A model generated the notes under the pieces. The model was not told the origin of the DNA, made no database searches, and saw only the letters and a list, made by a program, of their open reading frames with translations. 15,122 nt of DNA, from NCBI GenBank assembly GCA_963693635.1, contig CAVOBC010000081.1, positions 1-15,122 of the forward strand. Reading direction: 5' to 3'. How positions within the stretch are numbered: the stretch's first letter is position 1; each line of letters begins with the position of its first letter. Below, piece after piece: positions 1 through 8,264 of the stretch. The translations under genes and the position numbers were made by a program. This stretch comes from CAVOBC01 sp963693635. Its GTDB lineage: Bacteria; Pseudomonadota; Gammaproteobacteria; Pseudomonadales; Azotimanducaceae.

Positions 1-154
1 GATGGCACTGCCCCCACTGTGGCATCGGTTGCAACCGGGTCGTACCCACCTCGCAGCATCCACCTTGTCCCAATCGCGAGCACATAGCCACCCCGTGCAC
101 TGGCTCCCTGTTACCCGCGACTCGCCGCCGGTTAAGAGAGAATCCGTCAACCCT

Positions 155-167
155 GATCACCGTGATC
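155..167. promoter_or_regulatory. Inverted repeat (possible operator) upstream of the metallophosphoesterase gene
   Basis: The sequence GATCAC-C-GTGATC is a perfect 6-bp inverted repeat around one central base. It lies 3 bases upstream of the putative -10 box at 171-176, where a repressor dimer would block RNA polymerase. The symmetry is directly visible; the operator role is inference. A 13-bp palindrome can also occur by chance. Confidence 0.3.
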
Positions 168-170
168 CGA

Positions 171-176
171 TATGAT
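171..176 (+). promoter_or_regulatory. Putative -10 box for the metallophosphoesterase gene
   Basis: TATGAT matches the TATAAT consensus at five of six positions and ends 8 bases before the ATG at 185. No convincing -35 hexamer is seen at 17 bases. A start site about 7 bases downstream would fall at roughly 183-185, so the mRNA would have almost no leader. No Shine-Dalgarno motif precedes the ATG, which fits a leaderless message. Confidence 0.35.
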
Positions 177-184
177 GCTGCCCC

Positions 185-769
185 ATGCAGATTGGCATCG
201 TCTCGGACATTCACGGCAACATTGCAGGCCTCGACCATGCGCTCGCGCGCATGGGGGCTGTCGATGCGTTGTGGTGTGCCGGTGACGCCTTCACGCAGGA
301 TGAGTTCTCGAATGCAGTCGTCGCACGTCTGAAGGAACGGGGCGCGCGTTACATCCTGGGCAATCATGAGGAAACCCTGCTCCACCCCGCGAGCTTCCGC
401 GCGCAGGAGAGTGCGTCGGTTGACCAGGAGCTACTGGCCTGGGTTCGCCGTCAGCCAACCCAGATCACCGAGTGCATCGACGGGCTCAATATCCACATGT
501 TTCACTCGACCCCGTGGGAACCGAGCGGCGACTACCTGTACCCCCACAGCCAGTTCCTGCATCGCCTGGGCGATCTCGATGCAGATGTCGCCATCTATGG
601 CCACACCCACACCAAGATTGCGCGTGAGATTAACGGCACGCTGGTTTTGAACCCGGGCTCGGCCGGCATCGGCCGACCCAGCAACGACCGCCAACTGTCT
701 TACGCAATCCTCGATACAGTTACTCGCGACGTCGTCTTCGACGACTTCGACGACCCCGGGCTCCCCTGA
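185..769 (+). CDS. Calcineurin-like metallophosphoesterase (YfcE/MJ0936-like)
   Basis: A 194-residue cytoplasmic phosphoesterase, probably a dinuclear-metal phosphodiesterase or phosphatase of the small YfcE-like group. The metal-binding signature is complete and in order: D8-x-H10 in SDIHGN, the GD pair at 33-34, GNHE at 59-62, a His at 107 (MFHSTP) and GHTH at 139-142. The closing NPGS at 156-159 is also typical. Length is normal for single-domain members. There is no signal peptide or membrane segment. The ATG at 185 places the first strand (IGIVSD) at the N-terminus as expected, but no ribosome binding site precedes it and a -10-like box sits just upstream. The gene stands alone, 257 bases before the sigma-factor operon. 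The family is certain; the substrate cannot be told from sequence. Confidence 0.9.
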   Translation: MQIGIVSDIHGNIAGLDHALARMGAVDALWCAGDAFTQDEFSNAVVARLKERGARYILGNHEETLLHPASFRAQESASVDQELLAWVRRQPTQITECIDGLNIHMFHSTPWEPSGDYLYPHSQFLHRLGDLDADVAIYGHTHTKIAREINGTLVLNPGSAGIGRPSNDRQLSYAILDTVTRDVVFDDFDDPGLP

Positions 770-838
770 TTCCGCTTGCCGGCTCGGTGTTTCCAGCCAT
801 CCGCGCCGACAACCTTCGCTAACCTCACACCCTTTGCC

Positions 839-867
839 TTGGCGTTTGTTCGGCGCGGTTTGTTAAT
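839..867 (+). promoter_or_regulatory. Weak promoter candidate upstream of the sigma-factor operon
   Basis: TTGGCG (839-844) and GTTAAT (862-867) are separated by 17 bases, each matching its sigma-70 hexamer at about four of six positions. This is the best candidate seen in the 257-base gap 770-1026. It lies 160 bases before the GTG start, so a long leader would follow. Otherwise the gap holds nothing recognisable. The operon may instead use its own ECF-type promoter, whose consensus cannot be deduced from one site. Confidence 0.2.
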
Positions 868-1026
868 GTGTCTGCATGCTGCACGTCTATCAGGAATGCG
901 CACACCTGAGGATGCGAAAATGCAGTCACGACGACCCACGCAACCGCTGCCAGCAAGCAGGGGTACCCACCGGCCGGGTCCGCCTGAGGGCACAACCCGC
1001 GCCGGCTCGACAAAGGCTAACCCCAC

Positions 1027-1614
1027 GTGAGCCTTGCGACCGATACGATGGAACAGGAGGCAACGGTCAGTCACATCAGCACTAGCCCCGTCGACCTTCC
1101 TGCACTCTTTCTGGCGCATCGCAAAAAAGTGTTTCGCGCGGCTTATCGCCTGACCGGCAACGCCGCTGATGCCGAGGACGTGCTGCAGTCCGTGTTCCTG
1201 CGCCTTCTCGGTCAGGCGCACATGAGCGATGCGCTGGTCACTGACCCCGCTGCTTACCTGACGCGATCGGCAATCAACGGCGCACTCGATGTGCTTCGCA
1301 GGCGCAACACCGCCGTCGTCGTCGACTTTGAAGTCGCAACGCGCTCGCTTGCCGCAGACGACACGTCGACAGGCGAGTACGAACTGTCCAACCAGCAATT
1401 GCAGGACCAGCTACGAGCGGCGCTCGCCAAAGTGAATCCCCGCGCCGCAGAACTCTTTGCGCTCAAGCATTTCGGCGGTTTCGGCAACACCGAACTCGCT
1501 GTGATGACCGAGACCTCTGCGTCGGCGGTCGGCGTGACGCTGCACCGCACCCGTCAACAACTACAAAAGCATCTCGGCTTATTGAAGGCCGACGGAGTCA
1601 ACAATGACCGATGA
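1027..1614 (+). CDS. ECF-type RNA polymerase sigma-70 family sigma factor
   Basis: A 195-residue alternative sigma factor of the FecI-like ECF class. Region 2 lies at about residues 24-92 (LFLAHRKKVFRAAYRLTGN, then AEDVLQSVFLRLL). Region 4 is the helix-turn-helix at about 128-183 (NPRAAELFALKHFGGFGNTE, then SASAVGVTLHRTRQQL). There is no region 1 or 3, as expected for ECF factors. The longest start is the GTG at 1027; an in-frame ATG at 1048 would remove seven residues. Neither has a strong ribosome binding site (AAAGG lies about 12 bases before the GTG), so the start is uncertain. The stop overlaps the next gene by 11 bases, which couples it to the FecR-domain protein, its likely regulator. 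It is probably membrane-tethered or sequestered by that partner until a signal arrives. Family is secure; target promoters are unknown. Confidence 0.9.
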   Translation: MSLATDTMEQEATVSHISTSPVDLPALFLAHRKKVFRAAYRLTGNAADAEDVLQSVFLRLLGQAHMSDALVTDPAAYLTRSAINGALDVLRRRNTAVVVDFEVATRSLAADDTSTGEYELSNQQLQDQLRAALAKVNPRAAELFALKHFGGFGNTELAVMTETSASAVGVTLHRTRQQLQKHLGLLKADGVNNDR

Positions 1615-4291
1615 TACCCATTCCGGCGAAAGGGCCGACAGGTTGTTCGACGCGGCACTCGACGCCGTCCAGACCGATGTTCCCGAGGCCGCCGCAGAAG
1701 AAGCCACGTTCGCCCGTGTCAGTGCAGCGATCGAGGCGCAGGGCACGGGGGTTCCCGCAGATTACCTCGCCATGATTCCGGAGTACCTGTCGAATCGACT
1801 GAGTCCTGCCCAGCGCATGCTGTTCGAGGAGGAGGCGAAGTCGTCAGTGCCGCTGCGCAGGGCGATAGGCGCCGCACGCAGAGCAGGGGGCAGCAACGCA
1901 GCAAGCGCCCCCGGCGCAGGCACCGACGCGGCCAACGAGAGACGTCCGTACCTGCGCTGGGCGGTAGCCGCATCGGTGGTCGTCGCAGTAATCACCGCCG
2001 CACTCGCACTGGTGCCTGAACTGCCACGGCCCGACCAGTCCCAGTTGGTGCAGGTCAAATCCATCGAGGGCAGACTGTTCCGGGTCGAATCGGACGGGCT
2101 GGCGGCGGTTATGCCGGGTACGTGGATCGACGGCGGTCAACAGCTTCGAACGCCCCGTGACAGCTCGGTGATCATGACGCTGGACGATGGCTCCCGGGTC
2201 GAGCTTGACGAGCGCTCGCAGCTCAGCGTGGTGCGGTATTTTGCCGGCAACCGCATTCACGTCAATCGGGGACGGATCTTTGTGCAGGCATCTCCGCAGG
2301 GCTCAGGCACCCTCGAGGTCATCACCAACGAGTTCCGTGTATCTGTGACCGGCACGATGTTCGGCGTCCGCCACGGCGCACGCGGCTCGCGCGTCTCAGT
2401 GGTCGAAGGTGAGGTCCAGGTCTACCGGACCGGCGACAGCACCGCGCTTTATCCGGGCGACCAGCTTGATTCCCGCACGGACGACATCGCCCAGAACATC
2501 AGCGATGCGATCGCCTGGAGTCAGGATGCGGACCGCTACGTCGCCATGCTGACCGAGCTGAATGTTCTGAACCGGGATCTGTCGGCGGTGATGCAAACCG
2601 ATCCACGCTTCTCAACGCGACTACTTGACCTTGCGCCCGCAGACACGGCCATTTACGCCGCCGTCCCGAACGCGCCCGAGAAGATCGCGGACGCCTTCAA
2701 CGCCATTCGTGAGCGCATGACCGGCGGCGAAGAACTGAGGAAAGTGTGGGAGCAAGTGTTCACGAGCGAACACGAAGCCGAAATCGTTACGATGGCAACC
2801 TGGCTCAGCGAGGTCGGCCAACTGCTCGAGGACGAGACCGTCTTTGCAGTCCGGCACCTGGCGTCTGAGACGGAGACTCACATTGCTCCGTTTGTGATGT
2901 CAGAACTGAGATCCGGTGTGACGATTGATGACGTGCAGCAGCTTGCCGACCAACTGCAGTCGCGTGTGGCCGACAATGGCCTCGACGTCATTGTCATGGC
3001 CGACCCGTCTGGCGCGGTGGACGACACCCTGTCAATTCTAGTCACCGACGGGCTGCTCGTCGCTGCCTTCGACCCGGACACGCTGAACACCATCGCCTCG
3101 ACCGTTGCCGGCAGTGGCAATCCGTTTGTTGGCAGTGAATACCACCAACTGCTGCAGAACGCTTACATCGACGGTACCGAGTACCTGGCATCCGCCAATG
3201 TCGAGCAATTGATAACGAGCTCACCGGATGACGCGGCAACGCCGCTCGCGATCATGGGCGCCGACAACGCGCGCTTTGGCATCATCGAGCGCTACCGTAC
3301 CGGCGACAGGGCAACGACGACTGCGGACCTGTACTTTGACGGCGAACGTCATGGCATTGCGGCGTGGCTGGCCGAGCCGTCGGCAATTGGCTCGCTGGAA
3401 TTCTTCTCGCCGGACACGACCCTCGTCAGCGCGTCGCTGATCAAGGACCCGGTCGCCATGTTTGATGAATTGGTGGCAAACCTGCCACTGCCTGAGGACG
3501 GCGTTGATCCGCTCGCCCGATTTCAGGACGAGAGCGGCTTCCATCTGCGTGACGATTTCCTGGCATCACTTGGCGGCGATGTCGCGATCGGTCTGGACGG
3601 TCCGGCTTTTCCCCTGCCGGCCTGGAAGATTGTCGGCGAGGTGTACAACGCCGACCTGCTGCAGGCAACGATTGAACTCATGATCGAACGCATCAATCGC
3701 GACGCCCTCGATGAACTCGGCCACGAGGTCGTCAACGTTGCAGAAACGGACATCGGCTATGAGCTCACGGTGTCCATTTCAAATCGACTAGAACCGTCGG
3801 CCGCACCGCACACAATCGACATCGACTATGCGTTCGTGGGCGGTTACGTGATCGCAGCGCCCACCACGACGCTGATCGAGCGTGCAATCAATACCTATGA
3901 GTCGGGCGCTTCGGTCACAACCTCCCCGGACTTCCAGAGCCTGTTGCCAACGGATGGCTACCTTGACTTCTCGGCACTTGCGTACCTTCGGATCAATGAT
4001 CTCTTTGGGGGCGCGCTCTCGGGACTGGGCAGTCTGGTGCTCGATGACGAACAGAAGTCGTCGATCGCGGCGATTGGCGAAAGCGCCGGTGCTTCGCTCT
4101 CGGTCGCTTACGGCGAACCGGAACGCATCCGGTTAATCGCCAACACCCCCGGAAACTTCCCACTGACCGATCTGTCAGGCATGCTTGGACTAACATCAAT
4201 CGTGCAGGCAATCTCGATCATTTCGGGTGAGGGAATGCCGGACATCGGAGCACTCGAGGCGATGGTCGACGGGCAGGGAGAGGCGCAATAG
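1604..4291 (+). CDS. Large FecR-domain membrane protein, probable sigma-factor regulator with a ~600-residue extracytoplasmic region
   Basis: An 895-residue single-pass membrane protein. Residues 1-115 are cytoplasmic and include a helical stretch (EYLSNRLSPAQRMLFEEEAK, 60-79) shaped like an anti-sigma N-terminus but lacking the Cys/His of zinc-binding types. One membrane segment follows at about 118-140. A FecR domain spans about 150-290 (LRTPRDSSVIMTLDDGSRVE, then VTGTMFGVRHG and VVEGEVQV). Residues 300-895 are predicted outside the inner membrane and begin with PADTAIYAAVPNAPEKI, resembling DUF3352-type proteins; this is a tentative match. Typical FecR proteins are only about 300-400 residues. 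GGAG at 1594-1597 lies 6 bases before the ATG and supports this start. The 11-base overlap with the sigma gene and the close ABC genes suggest it senses an envelope signal and controls both sigma factor and exporter. Whether it inhibits or activates is not visible. Confidence 0.85.
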   Translation: MTDDTHSGERADRLFDAALDAVQTDVPEAAAEEATFARVSAAIEAQGTGVPADYLAMIPEYLSNRLSPAQRMLFEEEAKSSVPLRRAIGAARRAGGSNAASAPGAGTDAANERRPYLRWAVAASVVVAVITAALALVPELPRPDQSQLVQVKSIEGRLFRVESDGLAAVMPGTWIDGGQQLRTPRDSSVIMTLDDGSRVELDERSQLSVVRYFAGNRIHVNRGRIFVQASPQGSGTLEVITNEFRVSVTGTMFGVRHGARGSRVSVVEGEVQVYRTGDSTALYPGDQLDSRTDDIAQNISDAIAWSQDADRYVAMLTELNVLNRDLSAVMQTDPRFSTRLLDLAPADTAIYAAVPNAPEKIADAFNAIRERMTGGEELRKVWEQVFTSEHEAEIVTMATWLSEVGQLLEDETVFAVRHLASETETHIAPFVMSELRSGVTIDDVQQLADQLQSRVADNGLDVIVMADPSGAVDDTLSILVTDGLLVAAFDPDTLNTIASTVAGSGNPFVGSEYHQLLQNAYIDGTEYLASANVEQLITSSPDDAATPLAIMGADNARFGIIERYRTGDRATTTADLYFDGERHGIAAWLAEPSAIGSLEFFSPDTTLVSASLIKDPVAMFDELVANLPLPEDGVDPLARFQDESGFHLRDDFLASLGGDVAIGLDGPAFPLPAWKIVGEVYNADLLQATIELMIERINRDALDELGHEVVNVAETDIGYELTVSISNRLEPSAAPHTIDIDYAFVGGYVIAAPTTTLIERAINTYESGASVTTSPDFQSLLPTDGYLDFSALAYLRINDLFGGALSGLGSLVLDDEQKSSIAAIGESAGASLSVAYGEPERIRLIANTPGNFPLTDLSGMLGLTSIVQAISIISGEGMPDIGALEAMVDGQGEAQ

Positions 4292-4308
4292 AACCACGAC
4301 AAACGCGA

Positions 4309-5382
4309 GTGGAAGCCGACGGCGCGGGCGCGGGCCTGGCGGATGCGACAACGCCGCCACCCGGCGTCCGCAACGATCAACCACCGCCGGCGGACGGCGC
4401 AGATCTTGCAACCGACGCGCGCTCCCAACCCGTCATCGAGTTACAGAATCTGAGCGTGACCCTCGGGGGTCATCCAGTTCTGAAATCGCTTACCACCCGC
4501 GTGACGGGCCGCTGCATCGGCTTGCTCGGACCGAACGGCGCCGGCAAGACCACCCTGCTCAACACGCTGCTGGGCTTCTATCCGTCAACAACGGGTAGCG
4601 CGAAAGTACTGGGGCGCGATATTCGGGAACGCGCCGTGCGCCAGCAGATTGGCTACATGCCAGAGAACGACTCTTTCATCGCAGGTATGAGCGGTGTGAA
4701 CTTCGTCCGCTATATGGGAGAACTCTCGGGGCTGCCGCCAGAGCAGGCGCTCGAGCGCGCCCACGAGGTGTTCTTCTATGTCGGGCTTGGCGAGGCGCGT
4801 TACCGCAACGTAGAAGCCTACTCGCTCGGCATGAAACAACTCGTCAAGCTTGCCCAGGCGATCATCCACGGACCGCGGCTCCTGTTCCTCGATGAACCCA
4901 CGAACGGGCTGGATCCTCCGGCTCGTACCCGGATGCTGCAACTAATCCGCGAGATCCGGGACTCCGGCGAGGCGCGCGTCATCATCTCGTCGCACCTGCT
5001 GCGCGATGTTGAGGAATGTTGCGAGGAGGTGCTGATACTGCGCCACGGGGAGATCGCGACCTATTGCAATCTCGCCGAGCAGAGACGCAGCATCGAGAAA
5101 TTCCTGCTGCTGCAAGTTGTCGGCGCGCCCGCCACCGACGCGGGCGCTGATCCTGTCGACGCCTTTGTTGCGGGGCTGCGCGACCGCGGGTGCGAGGTCG
5201 GCATGCAGAACCGGCGCCGTTTGCGCGCCGTGCTGCCGCCCACGATGGAAGTGCGCAATGTCTATGAACTCGCGACCGCACTGAACGTCCAGATTCGCGG
5301 CCTTGACCACAAGCGCGATTCACTCGAAGACATCTTTCTGCGCGCGATGGAGGGCGACCACCGTCCCGGGGACGGCTCCTGA
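4309..5382 (+). CDS. ABC-2 type transporter ATP-binding protein (first)
   Basis: A 357-residue cytoplasmic ATPase. Motifs in order: Walker A GPNGAGKT at 74-81, signature YSLGMKQ at 171-177, Walker B LLFLDEP at 191-197, D-loop GLD at 200-202 and switch His229. The Q-loop position carries Glu (YMPEN, 117-120), common in CcmA/NatA-like ABC-2 ATPases. The C-terminus has the usual accessory segment ending SLEDIFLRAME. The first 40 residues are a low-complexity Ala/Pro/Gly/Asp stretch unlike the family, so the true start may be internal. The GTG at 4309, 17 bases after the FecR stop, is the first in-frame start and has no clear ribosome binding site. Its stop overlaps the next gene's ATG by one base. 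It should power the permease encoded at 5382. Substrate unknown. Confidence 0.9.
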   Translation: MEADGAGAGLADATTPPPGVRNDQPPPADGADLATDARSQPVIELQNLSVTLGGHPVLKSLTTRVTGRCIGLLGPNGAGKTTLLNTLLGFYPSTTGSAKVLGRDIRERAVRQQIGYMPENDSFIAGMSGVNFVRYMGELSGLPPEQALERAHEVFFYVGLGEARYRNVEAYSLGMKQLVKLAQAIIHGPRLLFLDEPTNGLDPPARTRMLQLIREIRDSGEARVIISSHLLRDVEECCEEVLILRHGEIATYCNLAEQRRSIEKFLLLQVVGAPATDAGADPVDAFVAGLRDRGCEVGMQNRRRLRAVLPPTMEVRNVYELATALNVQIRGLDHKRDSLEDIFLRAMEGDHRPGDGS

Positions 5383-6242
5383 TGGCCGTCTACGAACGCA
5401 GCTATCACGGCTACGATGGCGAACTGACCGGCACCGGCAATCGCATTCTCGTCATCTCCAAGTTCACGACCCGCGAACTCTTCCGCTCTCGCATGTTCTG
5501 TGCCTTCTTTGCGATCTGCTTCGTGCCTTCGGTTTCCTTCCTCATCGCGATCTACCTGCGGTACAACCTGGAGATGCTGACCGAGCTACAGATTCCAATC
5601 GACGAGATCTTCATCATCGACGCCGGGTTCTTCATCAACTTCCTGCAGTACCCGCAGGCCTCACTGTCCTTTCTGCTCGCGCTCGTCGTTGGGCCCGGCA
5701 TGATCTCACCTGACCTCAGGGACAATGCGATGCCGCTCTACCTTTCCCGGGCTCTCACCAAGACCGACTACCTGCTCGGCAAGCTGCTGGTTCTTGTGGT
5801 GCTGTTGTCGCTCATTACCTGGGTCCCCGCGGTCCTCTTATTCTTCATCCACGCGTATCTCGGACCGGAAGGCTGGCTGGTGGACAACCTGCAACTGCCG
5901 TTTGCCTTCATCGTCACATCCTTTGCCTGGATCTTCACCCTTTCGCTCACGGCGCTCGCGCTGTCTGCCTGGATCAAATGGAAGCAGGTGGCACAAATTA
6001 CCTTCTTCGGCTTTTTCGTCATGTCGAGTGCGCTCGGCGAGGCCGTGCGCGAAATCTTCGGCGGCTGGCTCGGCAGCGCATTCTCCGCGTTTGATTCATA
6101 CGCCGTGCTGATCAGCTACGCCGCAAACGAGCCGGTGCCGATCTCGATGCCGCCGTCGGTTGCGATCATGAACATGCTGGTACTCTCGGCGCTTGCAACA
6201 GCGCTCATCTTCCAACGCATTCGGGCAAAGGAAGTCGCATGA
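5382..6242 (+). CDS. ABC-2 type transporter permease (first)
   Basis: A 286-residue integral membrane protein with about six hydrophobic helices at roughly 38-60, 93-110, 132-158, 172-196, 203-222 and 261-280. The loop GMISPDLRDNAMPLYLSRAL followed by TKTDYLLGK (106-134) is the hallmark of ABC-2 permeases that pair with NatA/CcmA-like ATPases. Two permease subunits and two ATPases would make a complete exporter. The ATG shares its A with the preceding TGA, so translation is probably coupled; no Shine-Dalgarno is visible. The stop overlaps the second ATPase gene by four bases. The exported or flipped substrate cannot be told. No truncation or odd base composition is seen. Confidence 0.87.
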   Translation: MAVYERSYHGYDGELTGTGNRILVISKFTTRELFRSRMFCAFFAICFVPSVSFLIAIYLRYNLEMLTELQIPIDEIFIIDAGFFINFLQYPQASLSFLLALVVGPGMISPDLRDNAMPLYLSRALTKTDYLLGKLLVLVVLLSLITWVPAVLLFFIHAYLGPEGWLVDNLQLPFAFIVTSFAWIFTLSLTALALSAWIKWKQVAQITFFGFFVMSSALGEAVREIFGGWLGSAFSAFDSYAVLISYAANEPVPISMPPSVAIMNMLVLSALATALIFQRIRAKEVA

Positions 6243-7189
6243 CACGAGGCAATGATGCAATCGAGATCAGCGGCGTCTCCAAATTCTACGGCGAGGTGCT
6301 CGGCGTCAATCGCGTGGATCTCACGGTCATGCCCGGCATCACCGGCCTTGTGGGTCCAAACGGTTCTGGCAAGTCCACCTTGATGAACCTCATCGCCGGG
6401 CTCCTGACGCCGACCAAGGGCACGATCTCCATCCTTGGTTTGACGAATCGCGAGCCCCAGTTGCTCTATCAACACATCGGCTATTGCGCCCAGGTCGACT
6501 CGTTCCCGCCGCGCATGACCGGTCGCCAGTTCCTGATAAACTATCTGCGCGTGCACGGTTTCGACAAGCGGAGCGCGGCTCACCTCGCTCACGAAGCGCT
6601 GACGCGTGTCAGTCTGCTCGCGACGGCGGACCGGCGCATCGACGGTTACAGCAAGGGCATGCGCCAGCGCATCAAGCTCGCACAGTCAATTTGCCATCAA
6701 CCTCGGGTCATGGTGCTGGACGAGCCACTGAACGGCCTCGATCCCATGGCACGCGCCGAGATTATCGACCTCTTTCTCGAACTCGCGGCGGGTGGCGCCC
6801 ACATCCTGGTGTCGAGCCACATCCTGCACGAGGTCGATCTCATTTCCGATCGCGTGGTTTTTCTGAGCAACGGTTATGTGGTCGCCGAGGGCGACGTGCA
6901 GGGCATTCAGGGCGAGATCAAACACCATCCCATCCAGATACGCATCTGCTCCGAGGCAGCACCCGTCATTGCTGCCAGGGTGTTTGACCTGCCCGATGTC
7001 GTGGAAGCACGCTTGCATGACGACCGGCGCAACGTCTTTGTGCGCACCCGCAACGCCGATCGATTCTTTCTGGCTTTCAATCAGATGATCATGGATCACC
7101 CCTGGACGATCGAGGCGGTTTCTCCGGTGGATGAGTCCGTCGAAGCCGTGTACCAGTACCTCGTCGCTGATGAGCCAGTGAGCCAATGA
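6239..7189 (+). CDS. ABC-2 type transporter ATP-binding protein (second)
   Basis: A 316-residue ATPase with all ABC motifs: Walker A GPNGSGKS at 39-46, Q-loop Gln85 (YCAQVDSF), signature YSKGMRQ at 137-143, Walker B VMVLDEP at 157-163, D-loop GLD at 166-168 and switch His194. It differs clearly from the first ATPase in the Q-loop and C-terminal region, so this is a divergent pair and not a recent duplication. AAGGA at 6228-6232 lies 6 bases before the ATG, and the gene overlaps the previous stop as ATGA. It overlaps the second permease gene the same way. It probably energises that permease, or forms a mixed ATPase pair with the first one; sequence alone cannot decide. Confidence 0.9.
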   Translation: MTRGNDAIEISGVSKFYGEVLGVNRVDLTVMPGITGLVGPNGSGKSTLMNLIAGLLTPTKGTISILGLTNREPQLLYQHIGYCAQVDSFPPRMTGRQFLINYLRVHGFDKRSAAHLAHEALTRVSLLATADRRIDGYSKGMRQRIKLAQSICHQPRVMVLDEPLNGLDPMARAEIIDLFLELAAGGAHILVSSHILHEVDLISDRVVFLSNGYVVAEGDVQGIQGEIKHHPIQIRICSEAAPVIAARVFDLPDVVEARLHDDRRNVFVRTRNADRFFLAFNQMIMDHPWTIEAVSPVDESVEAVYQYLVADEPVSQ

Positions 7190-8037
7190 ACGCCGTTACG
7201 TATCCCCAGGACAATCCACACCTCTGGTTCACACAGTTACGCGCAATCATCGGCATCGAACTCGGCCGTGTCCTCTTTACATCTCGTGCCACGGCAATCT
7301 ATGTCGTGGCAGCGGTTCCCATCATATTGCTGACAACGGTGGGCTACATCGACAATCCGCGCACCGGCGGGCCGATCACCGGCAACATCGCCAATGCACG
7401 CTATGCATTCGCAGTCATTTATGCGGGCTTCCTGCTCGGAACCATGGTCTTCCTCGGCAGCGCGTCGCTCTTCATCAGCCTCTTCCGCGGCGAGATCCTC
7501 GACCGCAGCCTGCACTACTATCTGCTGTCCCCGGTTCGACGCGAGATTCTTGCCGCTGGCAAATACCTCGCCGGCTTGATCGCGTCGATCGGGCTCTTCG
7601 GCACGGTGACGCTTGTCTGTTATCTGCTGCTGTACCTGCCATACGGCGTCAGCCAGATGATGTCTGACTTCAGTTCGGGACCTGCCGCCCGGGAGTTGAC
7701 GCTATACCTCTTAACCACCGTATTTGCCTGCATCGGCTACGGCGCAGTCTTCCTGCTGCTTGGGCTATTTTTTCGCAACCCGATCTTTCCGATCCTGGTG
7801 CTCATCGGCTGGGAACTGATGCATTTCATCCTGCCGCCCGCGCTCAAGATGATCAGTGTGGTGCACTACCTGAAGGGCATCATGCCACCACAACCCTGGC
7901 GCGGACCGATCGCAGTGGTGATGGCATCCCCCCCCGCCGCTGTGTGCATGCTGGCCCTGACCGGACTCACCGCGGTCGCGCTCATCCTTACGGTGCTGCG
8001 CTTGAAGCGCATCGAGTTGCGGTACACGGACAGTTAA
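7186..8037 (+). CDS. ABC-2 type transporter permease (second)
   Basis: A 283-residue membrane protein with about six helices at roughly 36-54, 74-100, 123-150, 171-197, 199-218 and 243-270. The segment FRGEILDRSLHYYLLSPVRR then EILAAGKYLAG (100-130) corresponds to the ABC-2 permease loop found in the first permease but is only loosely similar, so the two are divergent. A predicted outer loop at 55-73 and another at 219-242 are polar. The ATG overlaps the preceding stop by four bases. It is the last gene of the operon. The 227 bases that follow, up to the convergent TIR/TPR remnant, contain no clear hairpin-plus-T-tract terminator. Substrate unknown. Confidence 0.85.
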   Translation: MNAVTYPQDNPHLWFTQLRAIIGIELGRVLFTSRATAIYVVAAVPIILLTTVGYIDNPRTGGPITGNIANARYAFAVIYAGFLLGTMVFLGSASLFISLFRGEILDRSLHYYLLSPVRREILAAGKYLAGLIASIGLFGTVTLVCYLLLYLPYGVSQMMSDFSSGPAARELTLYLLTTVFACIGYGAVFLLLGLFFRNPIFPILVLIGWELMHFILPPALKMISVVHYLKGIMPPQPWRGPIAVVMASPPAAVCMLALTGLTAVALILTVLRLKRIELRYTDS

Positions 8038-8264
8038 AGCTCCCCATTGGGTCCGTTCGTTAATCCGACGGTCCGGCAATGGTCACCCACAAGCGACCAC
8101 CACGCTGACCTGCGCACAGCGACTAAAGTGCTAAAGCCGGTCCTCAGGATTGATATGAGCCCGTGTCTCGTTGTGGCCGCACTTAGCGGGTGATGGCCAA
8201 CGTGGCTGATCCATAACCTGACCATGGCCGCTTATCGACCCTTTTCGGACCTCAAACCGTCAAA

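Noticed and set aside
1..184. A plus-strand frame starting at position 3 reads like a zinc ribbon (WHCPHCGIGCN, then PPCPN).
   Set aside because: The frame stays open well into the metallophosphoesterase gene without a plausible end, and the Cys spacing is incomplete. At the window edge I cannot tell a gene end from chance, so no feature is called.
776..1030. A plus-strand open frame of 84 codons in the gap before the sigma factor.
   Set aside because: No ribosome binding site or domain, with a Pro/Arg-rich random-looking product. It overlaps the sigma-factor start.
700..1398. A long minus-strand open frame (232 codons) across the gap 770-1026.
   Set aside because: It lies mostly antisense to the phosphoesterase end and sigma factor, has no recognisable domain and a composition typical of a shadow frame in GC-rich DNA.
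4657..4668. Missing Gln in the Q-loop of the first ATPase (YMPEN), considered as a sign of an inactive subunit.
   Set aside because: Glu or Pro-Glu at this place is common in ABC-2 type ATPases, and all other catalytic motifs are intact.
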